Positions 37,063-45,913 of a stretch of DNA of 64,000 bases are shown here, one piece after another. The position numbers were made by a program, and so were the translations under genes. Source of the stretch: Bacillus sp. FJAT-27916 (GTDB lineage Bacteria > Bacillota > Bacilli > Bacillales > Pradoshiaceae); contig NZ_LFZV01000001.1 of the NCBI RefSeq assembly GCF_001183965.1, positions 1,549,112 to 1,613,111 of the forward strand. Direction: 5' to 3'. Each line of letters begins with the position of its first letter. Position 1 is the stretch's first letter. The notes beneath the pieces were generated by a model. It had not been told where the DNA came from. It was given only the letters and a program-made list of their open reading frames with translations, and searched no databases.

Positions 37063-37143
37063 ATGGGTGGAAAAACGGTTCTATTCAACTCTGACTGGAA
37101 ATACATATGGAAGGGTGAAAAAATGACGGAGGGTTACGTATGA
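37063..37143 (+). CDS. Possible 26-aa peptide ORF coupled to the next ORF
   Basis: A GGAGGG site stands 7 bases before ATG 37063. The 26-codon frame encodes MGGKTVLFNSDWKYIWKGEK followed by six more residues, and its stop overlaps the next ATG (37140) as ATGA. This ribosome site and overlap suggest translation. No family is recognised. A TTTAAC and TATAAC pair 17 bases apart upstream could be the promoter. Confidence 0.4.
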   Translation: MGGKTVLFNSDWKYIWKGEKMTEGYV

Positions 37144-37334
37144 TCAGTTATGCAAAACGTTTCTTTATTGTTTTTCTCTTGGCAATCTGCATCAGCCTTC
37201 TATTTCTGGCAGGGAGACAGACAGAAACCGCACAGAAAAGCGATGGAGCGGCAGCAGAAAAGGATGGAGTAACTTGGGAATCATACCCCGAATTTTATCT
37301 AATGGGGAAAAGCACAAATGCCCGTTCCAGTTGA
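37140..37334 (+). CDS. Small membrane-anchored or secreted protein (64 aa), unknown
   Basis: ATG 37140 follows CGGAGGG. The 64-residue product has a hydrophobic N-terminal stretch (about 8-24, FFIVFLLAICISLLFLA) that could be a signal or anchor, then a polar tail. The last codons run into the hairpin at 37318-37350, so the terminator forms the 3' end of the coding region. I recognise no family. Confidence 0.5.
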   Translation: MISYAKRFFIVFLLAICISLLFLAGRQTETAQKSDGAAAEKDGVTWESYPEFYLMGKSTNARSS

Positions 37335-37352
37335 ACGGGCATTTGTTTATTT
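37317..37352. terminator. Terminator shared by the small ORF and serA
   Basis: AAATGCCCGTT pairs with AACGGGCATTT around a short loop, with T- or A-rich flanks on both sides. It lies between convergent genes and is probably bidirectional. Confidence 0.8.
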
Positions 37353-37358
37353 ATAGGC

Positions 37359-38942
37359 TTAACATAAAGGCAATTCAATCAGGGTTGCCTCCGAAATTTC
37401 CAGTGTTGACAGTAGTTCATTAGGAATATCTGAAGGGAGCGGATCATCAAAGGTTAACACCATAATGGCTTCACCGCCGGCCTCCTTACGGCCCACCTGC
37501 ATGGTTGCAATATTGAGATTTAAATCACCCAGTTTCTTGCCGACAACTCCAATTACACCAGGGCGGTCATGATGCTGGATGTAGAGGATGTGCCCTTCTG
37601 GATAGAAGTCGATTTTGAAATCATTGATGGCAAAAATACGTGGACCGTATTCCTTAATATAGGTTGCCTTCACTTCCATTTTCTTTGTTTCTCCAACTAC
37701 TTTAACAGTCACACTGGAGGAATATCCATGTGCCTCATTGGAAATTTTCTCTCCAACGGTTATGGAGCGCTCCTTCGCATAGAGGAGGGCATTTACCTCA
37801 TTGACATTGACATCAACACGTCCTTTAAAGAAGCCGGAAACCAATGCCTTCGTGAGAATACTCGTATCATAATCAAATGAATCTCCTCCATAAGTAATGG
37901 AGATCTCTTTGATACCCTCATTAATAAATTGGGAAAGAAAGCTTCCAAGAGTCCTAACCAATTGATAGTATGGCTGAATCCGGCTGAACAGTTCAGCTGG
38001 AATGGCAGGCAGGTTAATAGAATTGGATACCGGTATGCCGTCCACAAAGGAAACCACCTCTTTAGCCACCTGCTTTGCGACATTTAACTGGGCCTCTTTT
38101 GTTGAAGCCCCTAAATGCGGTGTGACGATGATTTGGTCGAGGTTGAGAAGTCGATTGCCAACAGGCGGCTCCTCCACAAACACATCAAGCGCTGCCCCTG
38201 CAACCTTGCCTGACTCAACAGCATCATACAATGCTTCCTCATCAATGATACCGCCGCGTGCACAGTTGATGAGATAAACGCCGTCCTTGCATTTCTGAAT
38301 CGTTTCCCGATTTAGGAGGCCTTTTGTGTCTTTCGTTAAAGGAGTATGTACAGTAATGAAATCAGATACGGTTAATAATTCCTCAAAGGATCCTGTGGTG
38401 ACATGAAGTTCTTTCGCCCGTTCAGTTGTCAAAAATGGATCAAACGCGAAAACATCCATTTGAAAGGCTCTCGCCCTTTTCGTAAGCTCAGAACCGATGC
38501 GGCCCATCCCAACAATCCCGAGTGTCTTGCCCTTTAATTCTGTTCCAGCAAATCGATTGCGTTCCCAAGAGCTGTTTTTAACGGTTTGATGGGCTTGGGG
38601 AATATTGCGGGCTAATGACGCAATCATCGCGAAAGTGTGCTCCGCTGTTGAAATGGTATTACCATCAGGTGCATTGACAACGATGACGCCGCGCTTCGTG
38701 CATGAAGGCACATCAATATTGTCTACCCCGACACCTGCTCGTGCAATAATCTTTAAGCTTGTCATGTCATTAAGGAGTGCTTCCGTCACCTTCGTGGCGC
38801 TTCGAACCAGCAAGGCATCAAATTCATGCAGCTCATTCTTTGCGTTCTCGACTGTCTTTTGAACAACTTCAATGTCTTCTCTACCGATGAAAGGGGTCAA
38901 ACCATCTGGCTTGATTGCATCTGCAACTAGAACTTTAAACAA
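37359..38942 (-). CDS. serA: D-3-phosphoglycerate dehydrogenase
   Basis: SerA oxidises 3-phosphoglycerate in the first step of serine synthesis. The 527-residue protein has the NAD fold (GIVGMGRIGSELTKRA near 145), catalytic RAGVGVDN, PHLGASTKEAQ and an intervening ASB domain, with a C-terminal ACT domain (IQHHDRPGVIGVVGKKLGDLNLNIATMQVGR) for serine feedback. The start is TTG 38942 (MFKVLVAD), 5 bases after GGAAGGTGA; the GTG at 38951 lies inside that site. A possible cre site lies upstream. Confidence 0.95.
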   Translation of the reverse strand: MFKVLVADAIKPDGLTPFIGREDIEVVQKTVENAKNELHEFDALLVRSATKVTEALLNDMTSLKIIARAGVGVDNIDVPSCTKRGVIVVNAPDGNTISTAEHTFAMIASLARNIPQAHQTVKNSSWERNRFAGTELKGKTLGIVGMGRIGSELTKRARAFQMDVFAFDPFLTTERAKELHVTTGSFEELLTVSDFITVHTPLTKDTKGLLNRETIQKCKDGVYLINCARGGIIDEEALYDAVESGKVAGAALDVFVEEPPVGNRLLNLDQIIVTPHLGASTKEAQLNVAKQVAKEVVSFVDGIPVSNSINLPAIPAELFSRIQPYYQLVRTLGSFLSQFINEGIKEISITYGGDSFDYDTSILTKALVSGFFKGRVDVNVNEVNALLYAKERSITVGEKISNEAHGYSSSVTVKVVGETKKMEVKATYIKEYGPRIFAINDFKIDFYPEGHILYIQHHDRPGVIGVVGKKLGDLNLNIATMQVGRKEAGGEAIMVLTFDDPLPSDIPNELLSTLEISEATLIELPLC

Positions 38943-39013
38943 AATTGTCACCTTCCTGTTGGAAAATTTGCTATGTTTTCACTCTACAAGACTGTCATTC
39001 TATGTGTCAATTA

Positions 39014-39027
39014 TGTAACCGCTTACT
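39014..39027. promoter_or_regulatory. Possible cre (CcpA) site upstream of serA
   Basis: The reverse strand reads AGTAAGCGGTTACA, one base off the cre pattern TGTAANCGNTTWCA. It lies about 72 bases before the serA start. Confidence 0.3.
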
Positions 39028-39217
39028 ATTTTGATATTTCAAAAAATAAATTTTACTTAGATATTCCTATGATTCTCATTGACATTTGACAAAGAAGGTA
39101 TATGTAAATTATGACATAGGATACTTTTCTCTTGTGTTTGTCATAACCTGATGGTATTCTTGCTTTGAAGACTCATTCATAATGAATGAAGATTCAAACC
39201 AAATAAAATATTGGTCT

Positions 39218-39347
39218 ATCTTCGGGGCAGGGTGAAATTCCCTACCGGCGGTGATGAATGTATGCATTCTAAGCCCGCGAGCCTTTCGGGGCAGGATTTG
39301 GTGAAATTCCAAAGCCGACAGTATAGTCTGGATGGGAGAAGATGGAG
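39218..39347 (+). ncRNA. FMN riboswitch (RFN element)
   Basis: The conserved RFN blocks are present in order: CTTCGGGGCAGGGTGAAATT, CCGGCGGTGAT, AGCCCGCGAGCC, GCAGGATTTGGTGAAATTCC, AAGCCGACAGTATAGTCTGG and ATGGGAGAAGATGG closing the P1 helix with CTATCTTC. It binds FMN and, with the terminator at 39408, would stop ribU expression when FMN is plentiful. A weaker hairpin (39359-39383) lies between aptamer and terminator. Confidence 0.95.
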
Positions 39348-39407
39348 GTCTCTGTTAACGTTCGAAAAGCAAAGTTTCGAAACGTTTCTTTCGCATTGCC
39401 TAATTCT

Positions 39408-39436
39408 CCCTTTATCTAATAAGATAAAGGGTTTTT
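39408..39436 (+). terminator. Riboswitch-controlled terminator before ribU
   Basis: CCCTTTATCT pairs with AGATAAAGGG around AATA, followed by T6. Its 5' arm (TCTCCC) could pair with GGGAGA of the aptamer in the alternative fold. Confidence 0.9.
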
Positions 39437-39520
39437 TCATGGAGACGATGCTTTTGGAACGGATATTAGCAGAACCTTTCTTCTAGAAGAGGTAGCACCA
39501 GAACCTAAGGAGAGAGGAAA

Positions 39521-40105
39521 ATGAACAGAAAAAACAGCAAGATTCAAAAAATGGTCAAGATCGGCATCCTCGGTGCCATCGGGTATGTTCTAATGATATT
39601 GAACTTCCCGTTCCCAGGATTTCCCGCATTCTTGCAAATCGATTTCAGCGATGTACCAGCATTAATTGCAGCACTCGTTATGGGGCCGGTGGCCGGCATT
39701 ATGGTTGAACTATTGAAAAATATTCTAGACTTCATGATGACAGGCAGCGACACAGGTATCCCAGTTGGCCACTTCGCCAACTTTATCGGAGGCGTCTCCT
39801 TTATCTTGCCAGTCTACTACCTGTATAAGAAAGTCGGTAATAAAAAAGGCATGATCCTCGGTCTAATTGGCGGAACAATTATTCTTGCAGGGTTTATGAG
39901 TATCATGAACTACTATGTCTTGCTCCCAGTATACAGCAAGCTGCTTGGCTGGAACATGTCAGGTCCGGAAATTCGCGCCTATATCACCGCTGCAATTATT
40001 CCGTTCAACCTAATTAAAGGAAGCATCATCGCAGTTGTATTCCTATTGTTATTCAGCAAGCTGCAAGGATGGCTCATGAAAGAATCTGTCATTAAAAGTG
40101 CTTGA
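39521..40105 (+). CDS. ribU: Riboflavin transporter S-component RibU (FmnP)
   Basis: RibU binds riboflavin and works with the shared ECF module for uptake. The 194-residue protein has about six membrane spans and the family segments LNFPFPGFPAFLQIDFSDVPALIAALVMGPVAGIMVELLKN and IIPFNLIKGSIIAVVFLLLF. AGGAGAG precedes the ATG. It is controlled by the FMN riboswitch. A terminator follows at 40127. Confidence 0.95.
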   Translation: MNRKNSKIQKMVKIGILGAIGYVLMILNFPFPGFPAFLQIDFSDVPALIAALVMGPVAGIMVELLKNILDFMMTGSDTGIPVGHFANFIGGVSFILPVYYLYKKVGNKKGMILGLIGGTIILAGFMSIMNYYVLLPVYSKLLGWNMSGPEIRAYITAAIIPFNLIKGSIIAVVFLLLFSKLQGWLMKESVIKSA

Positions 40106-40125
40106 GTAAGCACATAATATAGAGT

Positions 40126-40164
40126 GAAGAGAAGCAGGGGATTGTGCTGCTTCTCTTTTTTATT
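40126..40164 (+). terminator. Rho-independent terminator after ribU
   Basis: AGAGAAGCA pairs with TGCTTCTCT around an 11-base loop, followed by TTTTTT. Confidence 0.82.
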
Positions 40165-40302
40165 TGGTCGGAGGGATGTAGGAAGGCTTGCTCCTGGTGC
40201 AGGGAGGAGAGGAGCCGTGCGGATTCCCGGCTATTGACTACGTATGGAGCGGTAGACGAAAGGGGAAAGGGATGGTGGAAAGGTGGGAGATGCCATGCAG
40301 TT

Positions 40303-40810
40303 CCCGCCTCTTCCCCGGGCAAGGGATATATAGGGCGGTAGAAGGATGGGAAAGAGGCGGGAGAAGCCACGCAGTTCCCACCCAATGCCCATACAAAGGG
40401 TACATAGGATGGGGAAAGGGTGGGCATCGTCAGAGAAAGCCCACCCAATGCCCAGGCAAAGGGTACATAGGATGGGGAAAGGGTGGGCATCGTCAGAGAA
40501 ACCCCATCCAATGCCCAGGCAAGGGGTATATAGGATGGGGAAAGGGTGGACATCGTCAAAGAAAGCCCACCCAATGCCCAGGCAAAGGGTATATAGGATG
40601 GGGAAAGGGTGAGCATCGTCAGAGAAAGCCCACCCAATGCCCAGGCAAAGGGTACATAGGATGGGGAAAGGGTGGGCATCGTCAGAGAAAGCCCACCCAA
40701 TGCCCATACAAAGGGTACATAGGATGGGGAAAGGGTGGGCATCGTCAGAGAAACCCCATCCAATGCCCAGGCAAGGGGTATATAGGATGAGGAAAGGGTG
40801 GACATCCTCT
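40303..40810. repeat. Tandem array of 63-bp hairpin-forming units between ribU and fer
   Basis: Seven units of 63 bp start at 40377, 40440, 40503, 40566, 40629, 40692 and 40755 (the last incomplete), preceded by a diverged 74-bp unit at 40303-40376. A typical unit is CCCACCCAATGCCCAGGCAA, then AGGGTACATAGGATGGGGAA, then AGGGTGGGCATCGTCAGAGA and AAG. Units differ at few positions. CCCACCC pairs with GGGTGGG inside each unit; the diverged unit has instead CCCGCCTCTT and AAGAGGCGGG. The length is a multiple of three, so several frames stay open on both strands, but none has a ribosome site and I do not call them genes. Confidence 0.92.
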
Positions 40811-40875
40811 GGGCAACGGCCTTCTCAGCCTCCCCCAGTACCCCATACTCAGGAAATCATTACATATTCCATTGC

Positions 40876-40918
40876 AAAAAAAGAAACCTTTGCTTATCAC
40901 GAGCAAAGGTTTCTTTCT
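40876..40918. terminator. Rho-independent terminator of fer
   Basis: AAAGAAACCTTTGCT and AGCAAAGGTTTCTTT form a 15-bp stem with a 7-base loop, with A and T runs on both sides. On the reverse strand it ends the fer transcript. Confidence 0.85.
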
Positions 40919-40926
40919 ATTCAAAC

Positions 40927-41328
<402 letters not shown>

Positions 41329-41355
41329 TTAAGACAAGTATTTGGTAAAATAAAG

Positions 41356-42456
41356 ATGTCTAATCATGTAGAATGGGGTGAGTTTATTATAACATACATC
41401 GATGGATTAATACTGTATTTAATAAAAGTGTTAAAGGGTCAAAGGACGGTGTATTCGCCTTTACATATACTTAATGGGAAACGTTCCTCCCAGCCAATCC
41501 AGGATGCCAGATTGTATGGGTTGGATCCTTTTTTTGCAGTGTTGCCTAAGCTTTCCCGTGAAGAGTGGGATGAGCATTTGAGGTTTTTGAAGGAACGAGA
41601 GCTGATTGAGCCGGTGGGTGATTTGACCTATATTTGTTCGGATGCCGGATTGGCGTTTCTTGACGAATGGCGAGAACAGTATGAACCGATGAGTCATTTG
41701 AATGGCTTCCTTTTTAAGGAGACGGCTCCTTTGTTTTGGGCAAGACTTCAGTTGCTTGTCCAGGTGTTGTCCAATATGGTCCACGAAAATCATTCATTTA
41801 TTCCTGTGCAGAGAAATTTGGACCATCAGCGCTTTGTAAAGAGTTGGCTGAAGCAGCACGGCAAAAACCTTCGAAAGTTCTCTCGGGAGCTTTATGAAGA
41901 GCTTCATCATTGCTTGGATAGGCTGCATGGGGCTTCACCTGAGCTGTTTGTCATGCTTTTGTCGGGGCATGAGAGGGCAGGAATGACTTTGTCACAGGCA
42001 GCAAGAAAGCTTGGGATTGATCATTATTATGCGCAATTTCTTTTCTTGGATACGCTGCATTATATGATAGAATCTGCGCGAAAAGAACCATTTCCTCTTC
42101 TGAATAGTCTTCTCGTTCAGGAGGAGCAGAACGAATCTGTGCTGACTAATTCGACGAAAATGACATGGAAATTAGTTCGGCAAGGGTTAACAATCGAGCA
42201 GATTGCCCGAGCTCGAAGGTTGAAGATTAATACGGTTGAGGATCATATTGTTGAGATTGCTTCCTTTATTGAGGGATTCAGTATAGAGGATTATGTGACG
42301 GATGAGGAGCAGAGACAGATTGTGGAGGCAGCAAATTCTGTTCATACAGGCCAATTGCGGTCCATTAAGGAGCTCCTGCCCCCGGGAGTCCCTTATTTCA
42401 AGATTAGGCTTGTCATGACGAAATGGAAGAGAGGGGATCAGCATGGGAATGCTTGA
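41356..42456 (+). CDS. ypbB: YpbB, helix-turn-helix protein coupled to RecQ
   Basis: The protein (up to 366 residues) has [32 protein letters not shown] near its start and a C-terminal helix-turn-helix ([31 protein letters not shown]) as in the RQC-like HTH domain. It lies before recQ in Bacillus and may act with it. The start is uncertain: ATG 41356 has a weak ribosome site, while GGGGTGAG at 41375-41382 sits just before an in-frame ATT at 41386. It overlaps recQ by 14 bases. Confidence 0.82.
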   Translation: MSNHVEWGEFIITYIDGLILYLIKVLKGQRTVYSPLHILNGKRSSQPIQDARLYGLDPFFAVLPKLSREEWDEHLRFLKERELIEPVGDLTYICSDAGLAFLDEWREQYEPMSHLNGFLFKETAPLFWARLQLLVQVLSNMVHENHSFIPVQRNLDHQRFVKSWLKQHGKNLRKFSRELYEELHHCLDRLHGASPELFVMLLSGHERAGMTLSQAARKLGIDHYYAQFLFLDTLHYMIESARKEPFPLLNSLLVQEEQNESVLTNSTKMTWKLVRQGLTIEQIARARRLKINTVEDHIVEIASFIEGFSIEDYVTDEEQRQIVEAANSVHTGQLRSIKELLPPGVPYFKIRLVMTKWKRGDQHGNA

Positions 42457-43936
42457 GGAGCAATTAACGAGATTATTTGGATTTCCTTCCTTCAGGATGG
42501 GGCAAAAGGAGGTAGTGGAAGCGGTCCTTAGTGGTCAGGATACATTGGCGATGCTGCCGACCGGTACAGGGAAAACCTTGTGTTTTCAGCTTCCGGGATA
42601 CTTGCTTGATGGACTGGTGGTCGTCGTTTCCCCGCTGCTCTCCTTGATGCAGGATCAGGTAGAGCAAATGAAGGCGAAGGGGGAGAAGAGAGTGGCTGCC
42701 TTGAACTCATTTGTGAATAAGGAAGAACGCGAGATGGTCCTTCGTTCGCTTCATCTGTTGAAATTTATTTATGTGTCACCTGAGATGCTCCAATCCAGGT
42801 TCGTTTTGCAGAAAATCAGCCGGCAGAAGATTTCTTTATTCGTTGTGGATGAGGCGCACTGCATTTCGCAATGGGGATATGATTTTAGACCGAGCTATTT
42901 GAGGCTCGGGGATATTCGTAGTGCATTAGGTAATCCGGTTACCTTGGCCCTGACGGCAACAGCCACAAAGGAAGTGCGGAGGGATATTCTGGATAATTTA
43001 TCTATTCCGAACGCTCGTGTAATGGTATATGAGGTGAATAGGGAAAATATCGGAATCCTAGTAGAAGCGGTCGAAGGAAGCGAAGAAAAGCGGCAGAAGC
43101 TATATGCTTATTTAAGTGTCTTGAAGGGACCGGGCATTATTTATGTGTCCAGCCGAAAGCTTGCCGAGAGCCTGTGCAGTGACTTGCTTAATGCAGGCTA
43201 TCATAAGGCGGCTTTCTATCATGGAGGCATGGATACGAATGATCGAATATTAATTCAACAGCAGTTTGCCCAAGGGCAGCTCAATTTGATTGTTGCGACG
43301 AATGCTTTTGGGATGGGGATCAATCTAGAGAACTTGCGTTATGTCATTCATTATAATATGCCCTCTAGCATGGAGGCGTATGTCCAGGAGATTGGACGGG
43401 CTGGAAGAGATGGTCTTCTATCTTTGGCCTTGCTCTTCTATTCTGAAGGGGATGAACGGATTTCTGCGAAAATGATTGAGAAGGATTATCCTGAGGTCTC
43501 GGATATTGAATGGTATTTGGCTAATCGTGATACTCTTTTAGAACCAAAATCAGGCATCATAGTTGATGAAAAAATTGAACGAATGAGAGAGGCAGACCGC
43601 ATTCTTGAGAGAAGCGAGGGGGAAAGTCTTGCTTCGCGAAAAAATAGGCTGTCTGCTTATTTTGATGAGCGCCTTTCAGATAAGCTTCGTAAGCTATGGC
43701 AATTCAGGGAGTGGATTCGGTCAAGCAAGTGCCGAAAAGAATCGATTGCCGCCTATTTTGACCAAGAATCAAGCGGAGGAGGAGAGCTTTGCTGTGATAA
43801 TTGCGGGCTGACATTTGAAAGGATGGTTCAGGCCCTGCCGGAAGAAAACGTATTAGATCATCACTATCAAGGGTGGAGGGCTGAGCTTGCCCGCCTTTTT
43901 GGTGAGGAGGGTGAATCAGGACAGCATGAAGAATAA
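42443..43936 (+). CDS. recQ: RecQ-family ATP-dependent DNA helicase (RecS-like)
   Basis: The 497-residue helicase unwinds DNA in repair and recombination. It has [17 protein letters not shown] (Walker A), [19 protein letters not shown] (DEAH box), [30 protein letters not shown] and [10 protein letters not shown], then a zinc-binding C-terminal part with CRKES and CCDNCG. It lacks the HRDC domain, like the shorter Bacillus RecS. Start is ATG 42443 in the end of ypbB. Confidence 0.92.
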   Translation: MGMLEEQLTRLFGFPSFRMGQKEVVEAVLSGQDTLAMLPTGTGKTLCFQLPGYLLDGLVVVVSPLLSLMQDQVEQMKAKGEKRVAALNSFVNKEEREMVLRSLHLLKFIYVSPEMLQSRFVLQKISRQKISLFVVDEAHCISQWGYDFRPSYLRLGDIRSALGNPVTLALTATATKEVRRDILDNLSIPNARVMVYEVNRENIGILVEAVEGSEEKRQKLYAYLSVLKGPGIIYVSSRKLAESLCSDLLNAGYHKAAFYHGGMDTNDRILIQQQFAQGQLNLIVATNAFGMGINLENLRYVIHYNMPSSMEAYVQEIGRAGRDGLLSLALLFYSEGDERISAKMIEKDYPEVSDIEWYLANRDTLLEPKSGIIVDEKIERMREADRILERSEGESLASRKNRLSAYFDERLSDKLRKLWQFREWIRSSKCRKESIAAYFDQESSGGGELCCDNCGLTFERMVQALPEENVLDHHYQGWRAELARLFGEEGESGQHEE

Positions 43937-44510
43937 ACAGGCAGAAATGATTAAGAATTTAACGGATGAGGAGTTATATAAGCAACTGCTCCTCACGCAA
44001 GGTCTGCTTTTGACGGCAGCGGTCATTATCGGTTACTTTGCCTTTGATGATTTCGGCCAATTTACCGTTCTTCTCCGGTTAGAGGGTTGGCCGTTGTGGC
44101 TTGGTTTCTTAGCTGGATTATTGGTTGTGGCCATAGATTTGGCGGGGATGAAGTACTTGCCTGCCTCCTATTATGATGATGGAGGCATTAATGAGCGGGT
44201 ATTTCAATCATTATCAGTGCCAAGGATTGTCTTTCTGACCGCGTTGATTGCGATTAGTGAAGAAATGTTATTCCGCGGGGTTATTCAGGCAAATTGGGGG
44301 ATATGGGCTGCAAGTCTCATCTTTGCGGTGATTCATGTCAGGTATTTATCTCATTGGTTTTTGTTTTTGAATATATGTTTGCTGAGTCTTTTTATCGGAT
44401 TAATTTTTGATAGTACCGGAAGCCTTCCGGCGACCATTATCATGCACTTTGTGATTGATTTGCTTCTCGGCCTTTATTTGAATAAAAAGGGGGCGGACAG
44501 GTCCTCATAA
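43926..44510 (+). CDS. ypbD: CPBP-family intramembrane metalloprotease YpbD
   Basis: The 194-residue membrane protein has five or six spans and the CPBP motifs [12 protein letters not shown] (Glu-Glu and Arg) near 117-128, [11 protein letters not shown] and [12 protein letters not shown] with the zinc His. Function and substrates are unknown. ATG 43926 is preferred to upstream frame extension to 43887; it overlaps the recQ stop region by 11 bases. Confidence 0.86.
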   Translation: MKNKQAEMIKNLTDEELYKQLLLTQGLLLTAAVIIGYFAFDDFGQFTVLLRLEGWPLWLGFLAGLLVVAIDLAGMKYLPASYYDDGGINERVFQSLSVPRIVFLTALIAISEEMLFRGVIQANWGIWAASLIFAVIHVRYLSHWFLFLNICLLSLFIGLIFDSTGSLPATIIMHFVIDLLLGLYLNKKGADRSS

Positions 44511-44550
44511 AACCCAGATAAGCTTCATAGGCTTTAATGGGGGTGGACGG

Positions 44551-45009
44551 ATGGAAGCAATACGGAGCAGTGCAGATCATATCACAGATGAAGCAACAAA
44601 GGTCATTTTGAATAATGTGGTTAAGCGCAAGAAGAAGTATGACCATTATAAGAGCCGGCATTTCATCAGTGTATATCTTACACTCGGGCTGGCAGGTGTG
44701 TTTCTTTACTATATATATCGAACGGTAATCTCACCGTATGCGTATTCGTTCTATGAAATGTATGAGCAGTTTTTCCAGAACCCAGTCCATTTACTCGGTA
44801 CAATTATCTTGGCGGGTGTCTATGGGTCCATGCTGTATTTCAAAAAGAAAATGGACAAAGCTGAGAAGGAATTTCATGCGCTGAGATGTGAGATTGTGGA
44901 CCGCAGCAAGGATTTGTGGAAGAATGAATCTGCCTGGAAAAACCGGCATATTGTCTTTCAGAAAATGAAGGATATGTATGATATTAATCTTTTTCACGAA
45001 AATAAATAA
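44551..45009 (+). CDS. ypbF: YpbF family protein (DUF2663)
   Basis: The 152-residue protein has two hydrophobic spans (about 46-62 and 83-100) followed by a charged C-terminus (CEIVDRSKDLWKNESAWKNRHIVF). This fits YpbF of B. subtilis, of unknown function. GGGGGTGG precedes the ATG. The LysM gene ypbE, which lies between ypbD and ypbF in B. subtilis, is absent. Confidence 0.82.
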   Translation: MEAIRSSADHITDEATKVILNNVVKRKKKYDHYKSRHFISVYLTLGLAGVFLYYIYRTVISPYAYSFYEMYEQFFQNPVHLLGTIILAGVYGSMLYFKKKMDKAEKEFHALRCEIVDRSKDLWKNESAWKNRHIVFQKMKDMYDINLFHENK

Positions 45010-45099
45010 TTGCTTCTTCCTTTTGGCAGGAAAGCAAGGAGTCCGTGTCGAAAAAGATTAGTATACGTTTATTGGCTAAATAATTGGAGGTGCTGTCAG

Positions 45100-45729
45100 A
45101 TGTTTGTGAAGAGTATCATGATATCAAAATATCATTGTCATACTGTTTCTTATGATGATTCACTAGAGTTGGTATTGAAAAAGCTTGATGAAAAACAAAT
45201 TGAAGCTGTACCAGTATTAAAGGATGAAAAGTATGTAGGAACGATTACTCGATATCGAATTTACAAGCAGGCATTTCTGTCTGAGCTGCCTCGAAGCATA
45301 TACTTAAAGGATATTAAGGCGGCAGATATTGCTGAGCGCAATAAGACGCTGACTGGTCAAGAAATCTTCGAGAATGTCCTTGTCGACTTAAAAGAAATGC
45401 CGCTCATGGCTGTCGTTGAGGAGGATGGTGATTTCCTTGGCATTGTAACACGATATGATGTGATGGCAGAATTCCAGCATGCCTTCGGGGTTCATGTGCC
45501 TGGTGTCAGAATTGCCTTGAAGACGGTAGAAACGAAAGGGCGGATCGCAAGGCTGACTGAATTGACACGCCAATATCAACAGCAAATCATCGCATTAATT
45601 ACCTTTGATGAGACCGATAAATTAGTTAGAAGGATTGTCATTAAGGTGGCGAAATCACCTAATGTGGATAAATTCATTAAGAAGCTGGAGGAATCTGGCT
45701 TTGGAATTTTAGATATACAGGAAATGTAA
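45100..45729 (+). CDS. CBS-domain pair protein with C-terminal ACT-like region
   Basis: The 209-residue protein carries two CBS motifs (VKSIMISKYHCHTVSYDDSLELVLKKLDE...AVPVLKDEKYVGTITRYRI at 2-57 and MAVVEEDGDFLGIVTRYDVM near 108-130), then a region about 140-209 resembling an ACT fold (PGVRIALKTVETKGRIARLTELTRQY...GFGILDIQEM). Such proteins sense adenyl nucleotides or amino acids; the target is unknown. GGAGGTG points to ATG 45100; the open frame to 45010 is not used. I recall no B. subtilis counterpart at this spot. Confidence 0.78.
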   Translation: MFVKSIMISKYHCHTVSYDDSLELVLKKLDEKQIEAVPVLKDEKYVGTITRYRIYKQAFLSELPRSIYLKDIKAADIAERNKTLTGQEIFENVLVDLKEMPLMAVVEEDGDFLGIVTRYDVMAEFQHAFGVHVPGVRIALKTVETKGRIARLTELTRQYQQQIIALITFDETDKLVRRIVIKVAKSPNVDKFIKKLEESGFGILDIQEM

Positions 45730-45733
45730 TACG

Positions 45734-45781
45734 CTAAAAAGAGCTTCCTATATGCATTATGCAGAGGCAGCTCTTTTTTTG
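45734..45781 (+). terminator. Rho-independent terminator after the CBS protein
   Basis: AAAAAGAGCT pairs with AGCTCTTTTTTT around a longer inner loop containing ATGCATTATGCA. Confidence 0.8.
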
Positions 45782-45913
45782 GATGGGTTCATTAAAGTTG
45801 AATGTTGATAGTAAAATAGGCGCTCCTTTGGTTTTGCCGCCTGCAACGAAAATCAACACATATGGTAAACATAGCCTTTTGGATAGAAGCATAATAACCT
45901 CTGGAGGAAACCA

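Noticed and set aside
40092-40805. A 237-codon open frame on the reverse strand, and 200- and 152-codon frames on the plus strand, in the repeat array
   Set aside because: They stay open only because the 63-bp unit is a multiple of three and lacks stops. They overlap each other, have no spaced ribosome site and encode low-complexity 21-residue repeats with no known relatives.
40377-40810. CRISPR array
   Set aside because: The units are contiguous 63-bp copies with no unique spacers and no cas genes nearby.
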